This document shows positions 52,302-60,781 of a DNA stretch of 62,153 nt, in pieces. The notes under the pieces were generated by a model. It was not told where the DNA came from and did not search any database. It worked only from the letters and a program-made list of their open reading frames with translations. Origin of the DNA: Xanthobacteraceae bacterium (lineage in GTDB: Bacteria; Pseudomonadota; Alphaproteobacteria; Rhizobiales; Xanthobacteraceae); assembly GCA_031291445.1 (NCBI GenBank), contig JARLJA010000148.1:1-62153 (forward strand), written 5' to 3'. Numbering within the stretch: position 1 is the stretch's first letter; each line of letters starts with the position of its first letter. The position numbers were made by a program, and so were the translations under genes.

Positions 52302-54662
52302 ATGTGGAGTGAGTATCGGATGGCGTGCAGGGTGGTAAGACTGGCGGTCGTTGCGGGAATTGCTGTCGTCCTGGCGCAGCCATTGCCGGCGCAAAGTCAG
52401 ACCTCGGCCACCGCCGATGGGGCCGCGGCGGATCTGCCCGGCATCACCGTCCGCGCGCCGAAACCGCCGGCGAAACGGCGTCAATCGGCCCACCGTCGTG
52501 CGTTTCCGGTCGTGCGGTCCGCCGGCGCACAGCAGGCGTTGTCGCCCCCCGCGGCGGCTGCAGCGGCGACCGTTTCCGGCGCGCCCGTTTCCGGTGCGCC
52601 CAATGTGGGGTCGGGTCCGGCGGCGGCGCCCGCCATGGCAAGCGAGGTCTCGTTTTCCGGCGACTCCCTCAATGCGCGTCCCGTTACGCGCCCGGGGGAA
52701 GTTCTGGAGGCTGTTCCCGGGCTGATCGTCACGCAGCACAGTGGCGATGGCAAGGCCAATCAGTATTTCCTGCGTGGCTACAATCTCGATCACGGCACGG
52801 ATCTGGCCATCTCCGTCGACGACGTGCCGGTCAACATGCGGACCCACGCCCACGGCCAGGGATACTCGGACCTCAACTGGTTGATGCCTGAAACGGTCAA
52901 TTCGCTCGATGTCCGCAAGGGACCGTATTTCGCCGACGTGGGCGATTTCGGATCGACCGGGGATCTCCGGATCGGACTGCTCGACCGCACGGACAAGAGC
53001 ATCGTGGAGGCCACCGCCGGGAGCTTCGGATATAGACGGCTGTTCGGCATGGGATCGAACAAGGTCGGCGACGGAAATCTGCTCGTCGCGGGCGAGGCCG
53101 GCTCCTACAACGGCCCCTGGATCAATCCCGACGACATGCGCAAGTTGAACGGTCTGATGCGCTATACGCAGGGAACGGCGCAGGACGGCCTGTCCGTTAC
53201 CGGCATGGCCTATTCGAACAAATGGAATTCCACCGATCAGGTGCCGCAGCGCGCCATCAATTCGGGACAGTTGGACCGTTTCGGCGCGGAAGACTCCACC
53301 GACGGTGGCAACACCGACCGGTTTGCGCTGTCGGCGCGTGGCGCCGGCACCGACGACGCCGGATCCTGGAAGGCCAACGCGTTCGCGGTCAAGAGCAGCC
53401 TGAACCTGTTCAACGACTTCACCTACTTCCTGGCCAATCCGGTGCTGGGCGACCAGTTTCATCAATACGACGATCGCGCGATGATCGGCGCCAACGCGTC
53501 GCGCACCTTCAACGGGTCGTTCGCCGGAAGGCAGATGGAAAACACCTTTGGCGTCCAGACCCGCTATGACGACATCAGGGTCGCGCTCACGGATACCTAC
53601 CAGCGCGCTTTCCTCGCCAATGTCCGCAGCGACAAGGTCAAGGAAGCGAGCGTCGGGGTCTATGCCCAGAACACGGTGCACTGGACCGAGTGGCTGAGGA
53701 CGACGTTTGGCTGGCGCGGCGACTATTACGACGCCGACGTCACCTCGCTGTTCGACGCCAGCAATTCCGGCAGGTCCAGCGCCGCGATCGGCAGCCCGAA
53801 ATTCACCGCGGTCATCGGCCCCTTCGACAAGACCGAGTTCTTCCTCGGCGCCGGCATGGGCATGCACAGCAACGACGCACGTGGCGCCACGATTACCGAG
53901 TCTCCGACCGATCCGGCCACCAAGCTGACCGCATCACCGCTGCTGGTGCGGACCAAGGGAGCGGAGGTCGGAGTCCGCACCAAGGTGGTGCCCGGCCTCG
54001 ATTCCTCCGTCAGCCTGTTCATGCTCGACCAGGCATCGGAAATCGTCTTCAACGGCGACGGCGGCGACACCTCGCCGAACCGCGCGAGCCGGCGTTACGG
54101 GGTGGAGTGGACCAACACCTACCGGCCGCAGCCGTGGCTTTCTCTCGACGCCGACCTCGCCATGAGTCACGCCCGGTTCGTCGGATACGACAGCGACCAG
54201 GCCGCCGTCTATGCCTCCCTGAACGGTTATCCGCAGGCCCAGATCGGTAACGCTCCCGGCAATTACATTCCCAACGCCCCGGCGATGGTGGCGTCTGCAG
54301 GCATTACCCTCGGCGAGACGACCGGCTGGTTCGGCGCTTTGCGCTGGCGCTACCTCGCCTCGAGTCCGCTGACCGAAGACAATGTCTTCCGGTCACAGCC
54401 GACCAGCGTCTTCAACGGGCGCGTCGGCTACCGGGCCGACAACGGCTGGCGGGTTCAGCTCGATGTTCTCAACCTTCTCAACACCAGGGCAAACCAGATC
54501 ACCTACGCGTATGGATCGCTCATCAAGACCGACAGCTTGTTCAATCTTTGCTACCCGGTGCAGACCGCGCCGGCGGCAGTGTGTCGGAACGGGGTCATGG
54601 ATTCCGTCGTGCATCCGATCGAGCCCCTGGCCGTCAGGCTGACGCTGGCCGCCACATTCTAG
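52302..54662 (+). CDS. TonB-dependent outer-membrane receptor
   Basis: A 786-residue receptor. Signal peptide to about residue 33 (PLPAQSQ); a Pro/Ala-rich linker; plug domain near 120-230 with RPGEVLEAVPGLIVTQ, YFLRGYNLDHGTDLAISV and a His-rich loop MRTHAHGQGYSDLN; then a 22-strand-type barrel ending RLTLAATF with the terminal Phe. The ATG at 52302 was chosen; GTG 52299 and ATG 52320 are alternatives. The HGTD and THAHG motifs define a receptor subgroup of unproven ligand; His residues suggest a metal or metal complex (inference). It comes right after exbBD-tonB. Confidence 0.9.
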   Translation: MWSEYRMACRVVRLAVVAGIAVVLAQPLPAQSQTSATADGAAADLPGITVRAPKPPAKRRQSAHRRAFPVVRSAGAQQALSPPAAAAAATVSGAPVSGAPNVGSGPAAAPAMASEVSFSGDSLNARPVTRPGEVLEAVPGLIVTQHSGDGKANQYFLRGYNLDHGTDLAISVDDVPVNMRTHAHGQGYSDLNWLMPETVNSLDVRKGPYFADVGDFGSTGDLRIGLLDRTDKSIVEATAGSFGYRRLFGMGSNKVGDGNLLVAGEAGSYNGPWINPDDMRKLNGLMRYTQGTAQDGLSVTGMAYSNKWNSTDQVPQRAINSGQLDRFGAEDSTDGGNTDRFALSARGAGTDDAGSWKANAFAVKSSLNLFNDFTYFLANPVLGDQFHQYDDRAMIGANASRTFNGSFAGRQMENTFGVQTRYDDIRVALTDTYQRAFLANVRSDKVKEASVGVYAQNTVHWTEWLRTTFGWRGDYYDADVTSLFDASNSGRSSAAIGSPKFTAVIGPFDKTEFFLGAGMGMHSNDARGATITESPTDPATKLTASPLLVRTKGAEVGVRTKVVPGLDSSVSLFMLDQASEIVFNGDGGDTSPNRASRRYGVEWTNTYRPQPWLSLDADLAMSHARFVGYDSDQAAVYASLNGYPQAQIGNAPGNYIPNAPAMVASAGITLGETTGWFGALRWRYLASSPLTEDNVFRSQPTSVFNGRVGYRADNGWRVQLDVLNLLNTRANQITYAYGSLIKTDSLFNLCYPVQTAPAAVCRNGVMDSVVHPIEPLAVRLTLAATF

Positions 54663-54711
54663 GGGCCCGTCTCCGAACGACGCGCCGTCGCCCACTGCAG
54701 CACGGAACTGC

Positions 54712-54723
54712 TTTGATATCAAA
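54712..54723. promoter_or_regulatory. 12-bp perfect palindrome upstream of the aldehyde dehydrogenase gene
   Basis: TTTGATATCAAA lies 122 bases before the ALDH ATG and 50 bases after the receptor stop. A possible operator; no second copy was seen near the gentisate genes. Confidence 0.35.
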
Positions 54724-54845
54724 CTATCTTGGCACGCCGGCGGATCTTTGTTAGACCACCGCCCGTCAAGATAACCGCTGGCGGGATGCCGCGCGCGTCG
54801 GGCGCGCCACAATCCCAAGCCGCCGGGCAACATGGGGAGGCACGG

Positions 54846-56288
54846 ATGAACATTCAGCTCCTGATCGGTGACAAGGACGTCGACGCCGCGGGCGGGCGCA
54901 CCTTCGAGCGCAGGGACCCGGTGACCGGCAAGGTCGCGACCACCGCCGCTGCCGGCGGCGTCGACGACGTCAACAAGGCGGTCGACGCGGCCGCCGCGGC
55001 GTTCCCGGCCTGGGCCGCGCTGGCGCCGACCGCGCGCCGCGCCCTGCTGCTCAAGGCCGCCGACCTGATGGCGACCAAGGGGCCGGACTTCGCCGCGCTG
55101 ATGACGCAGGAGACCGGCGCCACCGCGCCGTGGGCCCATTTCAACGTCATGCTCGGCGCCAACATGCTGCGCGAGGCGGCGTCGATGACCACCCAGATCA
55201 CGGGCGAGGTGATTCCCTCCGACAAGCCGGGCACGCTGGCGCTCGCCGTGCGCAGGCCGGCCGGGGTCTGCGTCGGCATCGCGCCGTGGAACGCGCCGGT
55301 GATCCTCGGCACCCGCGCGGTGGCGATGCCGCTGGCCTGCGGCAACACCGTGGTGCTGAAGGCTTCCGAGATCTGCCCGGCGACCCAGCGGCTGATCGGG
55401 CAGGTGCTGCGCGAGGCCGGGCTTCCCGCCGGCGTCGTCAACGTCGTCACCAACCGTCCCGAGGACGCCGCGGCGGTGGTCGAGGCCCTGATCGCGCATC
55501 CGGCGGTGAAACGCGTTAACTTCACCGGCTCGACCCGGGTCGGCCGCATCATCGCCGAGACCGCCGGCCGCCATCTCAAGCCGGTGCTGCTCGAGCTCGG
55601 CGGCAAGGCGCCCTTGATCGTGCTCGACGATGCCGACCTCGACGCCGCCGTCGACGCCGCGATCTTCGGCGCCTATGCCAATATGGGCCAGATCTGCATG
55701 TCGACCGAGCGCATCATCGTCGACGACACAATCGCCGACGCCTTCGTCGCCAAATTCGCCGCGCGCGCGAAGAAGCTGCCGGCGGGCAATCCGCGTGAGC
55801 ACGTGGTGCTCGGCTCGCTGGTCTCGGTCGAGGCGGCGGAGAAGGTGGAGCAACTGGTCGCCGACGCCAGGGCCAAGGGCGCGACGGTGGTGGCCGGCGG
55901 CGGCCGCACCGGCTCGATCATGGAAGCCACCGTGGTCGACAACGTGACGCCGGCAATGCGGATCTACAGCGAGGAATCCTTCGGCCCGGCCAAGAGCGTC
56001 ATCCGCGTCAACGGCGACGACGACGCGGTCAGGGTCGCCAACGACACCGAATACGGGCTGTCGGCGGCGGTGTTCTCCACCAACATCACCCGGGCGCTGG
56101 CGGTGGCCAACCGGATCGAGAGCGGCATCTGCCACATCAACGGCCCGACCGTGCACGACGAGGCCCAGATGCCGTTCGGTGGCGTCAAGGGCTCGGGCTA
56201 CGGCCGCTTCGGCGGCAAGGCGGCGATCGCCGAGTTCACCGACCTGCGCTGGATCACCATCGAGAGCGAGCAGCACTACCCGTTCTGA
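54846..56288 (+). CDS. NAD-dependent aldehyde dehydrogenase (aromatic aldehyde type)
   Basis: A 480-residue ALDH. Cofactor region VGIAPWNAPVILG, NFTGSTRVGRIIAE, general base Glu in LLELGGKAPLIVL and nucleophile Cys in GQICMSTERI. The start at ATG 54846 has GGGGAGG before it. The APLIVLDDADLD and GQICMSTERII context is like salicylaldehyde and vanillin dehydrogenases. Being next to a 3-hydroxybenzoate/gentisate cluster, it may oxidise 3-hydroxybenzaldehyde or salicylaldehyde to feed that pathway (inference). It may be transcribed separately from the gentisate genes. Confidence 0.88.
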   Translation: MNIQLLIGDKDVDAAGGRTFERRDPVTGKVATTAAAGGVDDVNKAVDAAAAAFPAWAALAPTARRALLLKAADLMATKGPDFAALMTQETGATAPWAHFNVMLGANMLREAASMTTQITGEVIPSDKPGTLALAVRRPAGVCVGIAPWNAPVILGTRAVAMPLACGNTVVLKASEICPATQRLIGQVLREAGLPAGVVNVVTNRPEDAAAVVEALIAHPAVKRVNFTGSTRVGRIIAETAGRHLKPVLLELGGKAPLIVLDDADLDAAVDAAIFGAYANMGQICMSTERIIVDDTIADAFVAKFAARAKKLPAGNPREHVVLGSLVSVEAAEKVEQLVADARAKGATVVAGGGRTGSIMEATVVDNVTPAMRIYSEESFGPAKSVIRVNGDDDAVRVANDTEYGLSAAVFSTNITRALAVANRIESGICHINGPTVHDEAQMPFGGVKGSGYGRFGGKAAIAEFTDLRWITIESEQHYPF

Positions 56289-56384
56289 GCGGACACGCGA
56301 CCGGATCGGCCGGCGCGGGCCCCGTCATCCGGCGTCGCCATACAGTGGCGCGCCTGGAGACGGTCCAGGCGATGCAGCACCAGG

Positions 56385-56571
56385 CTAGAGCATCTTCCGT
56401 TTGATTGACTCGTCATGCCCGGCCTGCGCGATCCGTCTTTGACGGATCGCTACGACTAAGGTCTGCCGGGCATCCACGACTTCACGGAGCCTCAACAAGA
56501 AAGACGTGGATGCCCGGCACAAGGCCCGGCCATGACGAAGGATGGGTCAACTGACTTGGAAAACGCTCTAG
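56385..56571. repeat. Composite palindromic element with CTAGAGC/GCTCTAG ends
   Basis: Terminal inverted repeats CTAGAGC and GCTCTAG enclose a CGTCA...TGACG element (56411-56537) with hairpins GATCCGTCTTTGACGGATC and GCCCGGCACAAGGCCCGGC. This looks like a small non-autonomous element or nested repeat, lying between convergent ALDH and MarR genes. Confidence 0.6.
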
Positions 56572-56577
56572 TCAAGG

Positions 56578-57039
56578 CTAGTCCGGGCTAGCCGCATGGA
56601 TCGGGGCCGGCAGCAGATCGTTGTAGGCTTCGGCGATCTGGTGCAGCAGCTGTACGATCTTTTCCTGGTCGGTGGAGGCGAGCGGCGCCACCAGCCGCTT
56701 CTGCACCCGGCGCACCGCCGGGATCACCTGCTTCAGCACTTCGCGGCCCTCCGGCGACAGCGACAGCAGCTTGGTGCGCTTGTCGGTGGGGCTCGAGGAC
56801 CGCACCACCCAGCCTTTCTTCTCCAGCCGCTCCAGCACGCTGCCGAGCGTCGAGCGGTCGATCGCGATCAGCGACGACAGACGCGTCGCGTCGATCCGGG
56901 GGTGCGACTGGATCGCCTTCAGCGCCGCGAACTGCACCGAGGTCAGGTCGAAGCTGCCGCATTCGTCGAGGAACAGCGCCGAGGCGATCTGCTGCACGCG
57001 GCGGACCAGGTGGCCGGGCATCCGGTAGAGGTCTTCCAT
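56578..57039 (-). CDS. MarR-family regulator of the gentisate cluster
   Basis: A 153-residue MarR protein. DNA-binding part DATRLSSLIAIDRSTLG with recognition helix VLERLEKKGWV and wing SSPTDKRTKLLSLSPEG (conserved DxR region). It is divergent from the fumarylpyruvate hydrolase gene; the gap holds repeated ACGGA/TCCGT sites that could be its operator. Likely effector: 3-hydroxybenzoate, gentisate or a related acid (inference from context). It differs clearly from the MarR at 34449. Confidence 0.88.
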   Translation of the reverse strand: MEDLYRMPGHLVRRVQQIASALFLDECGSFDLTSVQFAALKAIQSHPRIDATRLSSLIAIDRSTLGSVLERLEKKGWVVRSSSPTDKRTKLLSLSPEGREVLKQVIPAVRRVQKRLVAPLASTDQEKIVQLLHQIAEAYNDLLPAPIHAASPD

Positions 57040-57244
57040 CAGGTCTCTCGCATCTCGTGTCGAATCGGGTCCGCCGAATATAGGGCCTCGTCAAACGCCG
57101 CGTCAGGGCGTGATCGGGCACGGCGGGTGCCGGGTTTCCGAAAGCCATGCCGTCGGACGTGATCCGAGGGATCGAGCTCAATCAGAACGCTACGGACCAA
57201 GGCTGTCGCATGGCCGCCGGCCGCGGAAATATCGCGCGGCGATA

Positions 57245-57274
57245 TTGACAGTGTACGGATAGTCCGTGTACGGA
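57245..57274 (+). promoter_or_regulatory. Promoter and operator of the gentisate operon
   Basis: TTGACA (57245-57250) is a perfect -35 hexamer, with TACGGA (57269-57274) at 18-base spacing as a weak -10. The spacer holds ACGGA-TAG-TCCGT-GT-ACGGA, also readable as two direct copies of GTGTACGGA (57251-57259 and 57266-57274). Repressor binding here would block the promoter. Confidence 0.5.
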
Positions 57275-57329
57275 GTAAAAATCAAAAACAAGAATAGGAA
57301 CCATTGTTGAACCGGGAGGATGCCGAGCC

Positions 57330-58019
57330 GTGACTGACTATGTGATCGAGCCCCCGCCGACCCCGTCGGTCGCCGTCGACGGCGCGGATGCGCGCTTTCC
57401 GGTGCGGCGGATCTTCTGCGTCGGGCGCAACTACGAGGCCCACGCCCGCGAAATGGGCAAGGATCCGACCCGCGATCCGCCGTTCTTCTTCATGAAGCCG
57501 GCCGACGCCGCGGTCGATGCGCCGGCGGTGATCGCGTACCCGCCCGAGACCAGCAACTTCCACTACGAGATCGAGCTGGTGGTCGCGATCGGGAAGGGCG
57601 GCAGCACTATCGCCGCCGAACACGCCCGCGACCACGTCTGGGGCTACGGCGTCGGCATCGACCTGACCCGTCGCGACCTGCAACTGGCGGCGCGCGATGC
57701 CGGCAGGCCGTGGTGCTGGGGCAAGGCCTTCGATCGCTCGGCGCCGATCGCGCCGTTGCGCCCCGCGGCGCGGGTCGGGCATCCGGCCAAAGGCCGGATC
57801 TGGCTCGCGGTGAACGGCCAGGTGAAGCAGGACCAGGATATCGCCGACCTGATCTGGAACGTGCCGGAGATCATCGCGATCATTTCCCGCTCGATGGCGC
57901 TGGCGCCCGGCGACCTGATCATGACCGGCACGCCCGCCGGGGTCGGCCCGATCGTGGCCGGCGACGAGGTCACGGGCGGCATCGACGGACTCGGCGAAAT
58001 CGCGATCACCATCGCCTGA
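57330..58019 (+). CDS. Fumarylacetoacetate hydrolase family protein (fumarylpyruvate hydrolase)
   Basis: A 229-residue hydrolase from the GTG at 57330 with GGGAGGA nine bases upstream. Metal and active-site motifs FCVGRNYEAHAREMG, FHYEIELVVAIG (Glu-x-Glu), YGVGIDLTRRDLQ and DLIMTGTPAGVGPI. The length and start fit fumarylpyruvate hydrolases, which convert fumarylpyruvate to fumarate and pyruvate in the gentisate pathway. It is the first gene of the plus-strand operon that continues with 3-hydroxybenzoate hydroxylase, transporter and gentisate dioxygenase. Confidence 0.9.
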   Translation: MTDYVIEPPPTPSVAVDGADARFPVRRIFCVGRNYEAHAREMGKDPTRDPPFFFMKPADAAVDAPAVIAYPPETSNFHYEIELVVAIGKGGSTIAAEHARDHVWGYGVGIDLTRRDLQLAARDAGRPWCWGKAFDRSAPIAPLRPAARVGHPAKGRIWLAVNGQVKQDQDIADLIWNVPEIIAIISRSMALAPGDLIMTGTPAGVGPIVAGDEVTGGIDGLGEIAITIA

Positions 58020-58120
58020 CCCGCGCGGTGCGAAAATGCCGCGCCGTGGCCCACCGGCCGGGCGCGGGATCAAGGCAGAGCTGACAAGAACGCGGGCCAA
58101 ACAGCGCCCAGGGAGGAACC

Positions 58121-59320
58121 ATGAGCACACCGACATCCGAGCTTCCCATCCTCGTCGCCGGCGGCGGCATCGGCGGCCTGGCCGCCGCGCTGGCGCTGGT
58201 GCGCCAGGGCTTCCGGGTGGTGGTGCTCGAACAGGCGCCCGAGATCGGCGAGATCGGCGCCGGCATCCAGCTCGGCCCCAACGCCTTTCACGCCTTCGAT
58301 GCCCTCGGCGTCGGCGAGAAGGCGCGCGGCCGCGCGGTCTACACCGACGAGATGGTGATGCACGACGCCATCGACGAAACCCTGGTCGGCCGCATCCCCA
58401 CCGGGGACGCGTTCCGCAAGCGGTTCGGCAACCCTTACGCGGTGATCCATCGCGTCGACATCCACCTCTCGCTGCTGGAGGGCGCCAGGGAAACCGGCCG
58501 CGTCGAATTCCTCACCTCCACGCGGGTGGAGCGGGTCGAGCAGGACGCCGACAGCGTCACGGTCTACGACCAGCACGGCGTCGCCCACCGCGGCGCCGCG
58601 CTGATCGCCGCCGACGGCGGCAAGTCGGTGGTGCGCGCGCAATACGTCAACGATCCGCCGCGGGTGACCGGCCACGTGGTCTACCGCTCCGTGGTCGAGA
58701 AGAAGGATTTCCCGAAGGACCTGCAGTGGAACGCCGCCAGCATCTGGGTGGGGCCGAACTGCCACCTGGTGCATTATCCGCTGCGCGGCGGCGAGCAGTA
58801 CAACGTGGTGGTGACCTTCCACAGCCGCAACAAGGAGGAGTGGGGTGTCACCGAGGGCAGCAAGGAGGAGGTGCAGAGCTACTTCCAGGAGGTCTGCCCG
58901 AAGGCGCGCCAGCTCATCGACCTGCCGAAGAGCTGGAAGCGCTGGGCCACCGCCGACCGCGAGCCGATCGCGCAGTGGAGCTTCGGCCGGGCGACGCTGC
59001 TCGGCGACGCCGCGCATCCGACCACCCAGTACATGGCGCAGGGCGCCTGCATGGCGCTCGAGGACGCGGTCACGCTCGGCGAGGCGCTGCGCGTCAACCA
59101 CAACGACATTACCAAGGCGTTCGATCTCTACCAGCGCTCCCGCACCACCCGCACCGCGCGGATCGTGCTGTCGGGCCGCGAGATGGGACGGATCTATCAC
59201 GCCAAGGGGATGGAGCGCGCGATCCGCAACTCGATGTGGCAGGGCCGCTCGCCGGAGCGCTTCTACGACGCGCTGGACTGGCTATACGGCTGGAACGTCG
59301 GCAACTGTCTCGCTCCCTGA
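58121..59320 (+). CDS. 3-hydroxybenzoate 6-hydroxylase (FAD monooxygenase)
   Basis: A 399-residue class A flavin monooxygenase. FAD motif ILVAGGGIGGLAAALALV, DG motif IAADGGKSVVRAQYV, GD motif TLLGDAAHPTTQYMAQGA. The overall sequence, including IGAGIQLGPNAF and ALDWLYGWNV, is typical of 3-hydroxybenzoate 6-hydroxylases, which make gentisate from 3-hydroxybenzoate with NADH and O2. Direct linkage to gentisate dioxygenase and fumarylpyruvate hydrolase supports the call. Salicylate 5-hydroxylation is not expected from this enzyme class. Confidence 0.88.
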   Translation: MSTPTSELPILVAGGGIGGLAAALALVRQGFRVVVLEQAPEIGEIGAGIQLGPNAFHAFDALGVGEKARGRAVYTDEMVMHDAIDETLVGRIPTGDAFRKRFGNPYAVIHRVDIHLSLLEGARETGRVEFLTSTRVERVEQDADSVTVYDQHGVAHRGAALIAADGGKSVVRAQYVNDPPRVTGHVVYRSVVEKKDFPKDLQWNAASIWVGPNCHLVHYPLRGGEQYNVVVTFHSRNKEEWGVTEGSKEEVQSYFQEVCPKARQLIDLPKSWKRWATADREPIAQWSFGRATLLGDAAHPTTQYMAQGACMALEDAVTLGEALRVNHNDITKAFDLYQRSRTTRTARIVLSGREMGRIYHAKGMERAIRNSMWQGRSPERFYDALDWLYGWNVGNCLAP

Positions 59321-59398
59321 AGGGCAGATTATCCGCACCCGTCGAACGCGCCGGGCCCGACCCGGCGCGGCAAAAACCGATCAGGACCGGGAGAGAAC

Positions 59399-60739
59399 AT
59401 GCCGACCGGCAGCAACGTCAACGTCTCCGAACTCATCAACAGGCACGGCATGACCGGCTTCCAGCTGGTGGTCGCCGTACTCTGTTTCCTGGTGGTGGCG
59501 ATCGACGGCTTCGACACCGCCTCGATCGGGTTTCTGGCGCCGGCGATCGGCGCCGAATGGGGCATCGGTCCGCAGCAGATGGCGCCGCTGTTCGGCGCCG
59601 GCCTGTTCGGCCTGATGGGCGGCGCCTTTCTGTTCGGCCCGCTCGCCGACATGTTCGGCCGCAAGACCATCCTGCTGGTCTGCGTGGTGTTCTTCGGCGC
59701 CGCCAGCATCGCGGCCAGTTATTCGACCTCGCTGCCGATGCTGGTGGCGTTGCGCTTCCTCACCGGGCTGGGGCTCGGCGGCGCGATGCCGAATTCGATC
59801 ACGCTGACCTCGGAATACTGCCCGGAACGGCACCGGCTGTTCATGGTGACGTCGATGTTCTGCGGCTTCACCATCGGCTCGGCGATCGGCGGGCTGGCCT
59901 CGGCCCACATGGTCGGTGCCTATGGCTGGCGCTCGGTGCTGCTGCTCGGCGGCGTGCTGCCGGTGGCGCTGGTGCCGCTGCTGGCGTGGCGGCTGCCGGA
60001 ATCGGCGCGCTACCTCGTGCTGCAGGGCAAGAATCCGCGGCGGATTACCGCGATCCTGAAGCGGATTTCGCCGTCGGAGGATTTCGCCGGCGCGCGCTTC
60101 CAGCTCGCCCACGGCAAGGCCGCGGGATCGCCGATCGGCCACCTGTTCAGGCCCGACCTCATCATCGGCACGCTGCTGCTGTGGCTGGCGTTCTTCTCCA
60201 GCCTGCTCGTGATCTATCTGCTGTCGAGCTGGCTGCCGACGCTGATCAAGAGCACCGGCGTCTCGCTGGCCACCGCCTCGGTCGTCACCGCCATGTTCCA
60301 GGTCGGCGGCACGCTCGGCGCGATTGCGCTCGGCTGGCTGATGGACCGCTTCAACCCGCAATACGTGCTGGCGGTCTGCTATGCCTCGGCGGCGGTGTTC
60401 ATCGCCGCGATCGGCAGCCTGACCGCGTCGCCGCTGCTGGTGGGCATCGCGATCTTCTTCGCCGGCTTCTGCATCTCCGGCGCCCAGGTCGGCGCCAACG
60501 CGCTGTCGGCGAGCTTCTATCCGACCGACTGTCGCGCCACCGGCGTCAGCTGGGCCAACGGCATGGGCCGCACCGGCTCGGTGCTCGGCTCCATGGGGGG
60601 CGGCACGCTGCTGGCGATGAACCTGCCGTTGCCCTCGATCTTCCTGATCGTCGGCCTGCCGGCGCTGGTCGGAGGCGCGGCGATGCTGGCCTTCGGGCTC
60701 TATCGCGGCGCGCGGGCAAGACGGCTCGCGCTGGCGTGA
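59399..60739 (+). CDS. MFS transporter, aromatic acid:H+ symporter (AAHS) family
   Basis: A 446-residue inner-membrane transporter with 12 predicted helices. VAIDGFDTASIGFLAP in helix 1 is the AAHS hallmark with the essential Asp; GPLADMFGRKTILL is the MFS loop 2-3 motif, and GWLMDRFNPQYVL is its second-half repeat. It lies between the hydroxylase and gentisate dioxygenase and probably imports 3-hydroxybenzoate or gentisate. Confidence 0.9.
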   Translation: MPTGSNVNVSELINRHGMTGFQLVVAVLCFLVVAIDGFDTASIGFLAPAIGAEWGIGPQQMAPLFGAGLFGLMGGAFLFGPLADMFGRKTILLVCVVFFGAASIAASYSTSLPMLVALRFLTGLGLGGAMPNSITLTSEYCPERHRLFMVTSMFCGFTIGSAIGGLASAHMVGAYGWRSVLLLGGVLPVALVPLLAWRLPESARYLVLQGKNPRRITAILKRISPSEDFAGARFQLAHGKAAGSPIGHLFRPDLIIGTLLLWLAFFSSLLVIYLLSSWLPTLIKSTGVSLATASVVTAMFQVGGTLGAIALGWLMDRFNPQYVLAVCYASAAVFIAAIGSLTASPLLVGIAIFFAGFCISGAQVGANALSASFYPTDCRATGVSWANGMGRTGSVLGSMGGGTLLAMNLPLPSIFLIVGLPALVGGAAMLAFGLYRGARARRLALA

Positions 60740-60781
60740 CCAATCATCAACGAATGTAGAATCGTCATACGGGAGGTTGAA

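Noticed and set aside
58036-60759. A 907-codon plus-strand open frame over the gentisate genes
   Set aside because: It is Arg/Pro/Gly-rich shadow of the hydroxylase and transporter genes in another frame; both real genes have full motifs.
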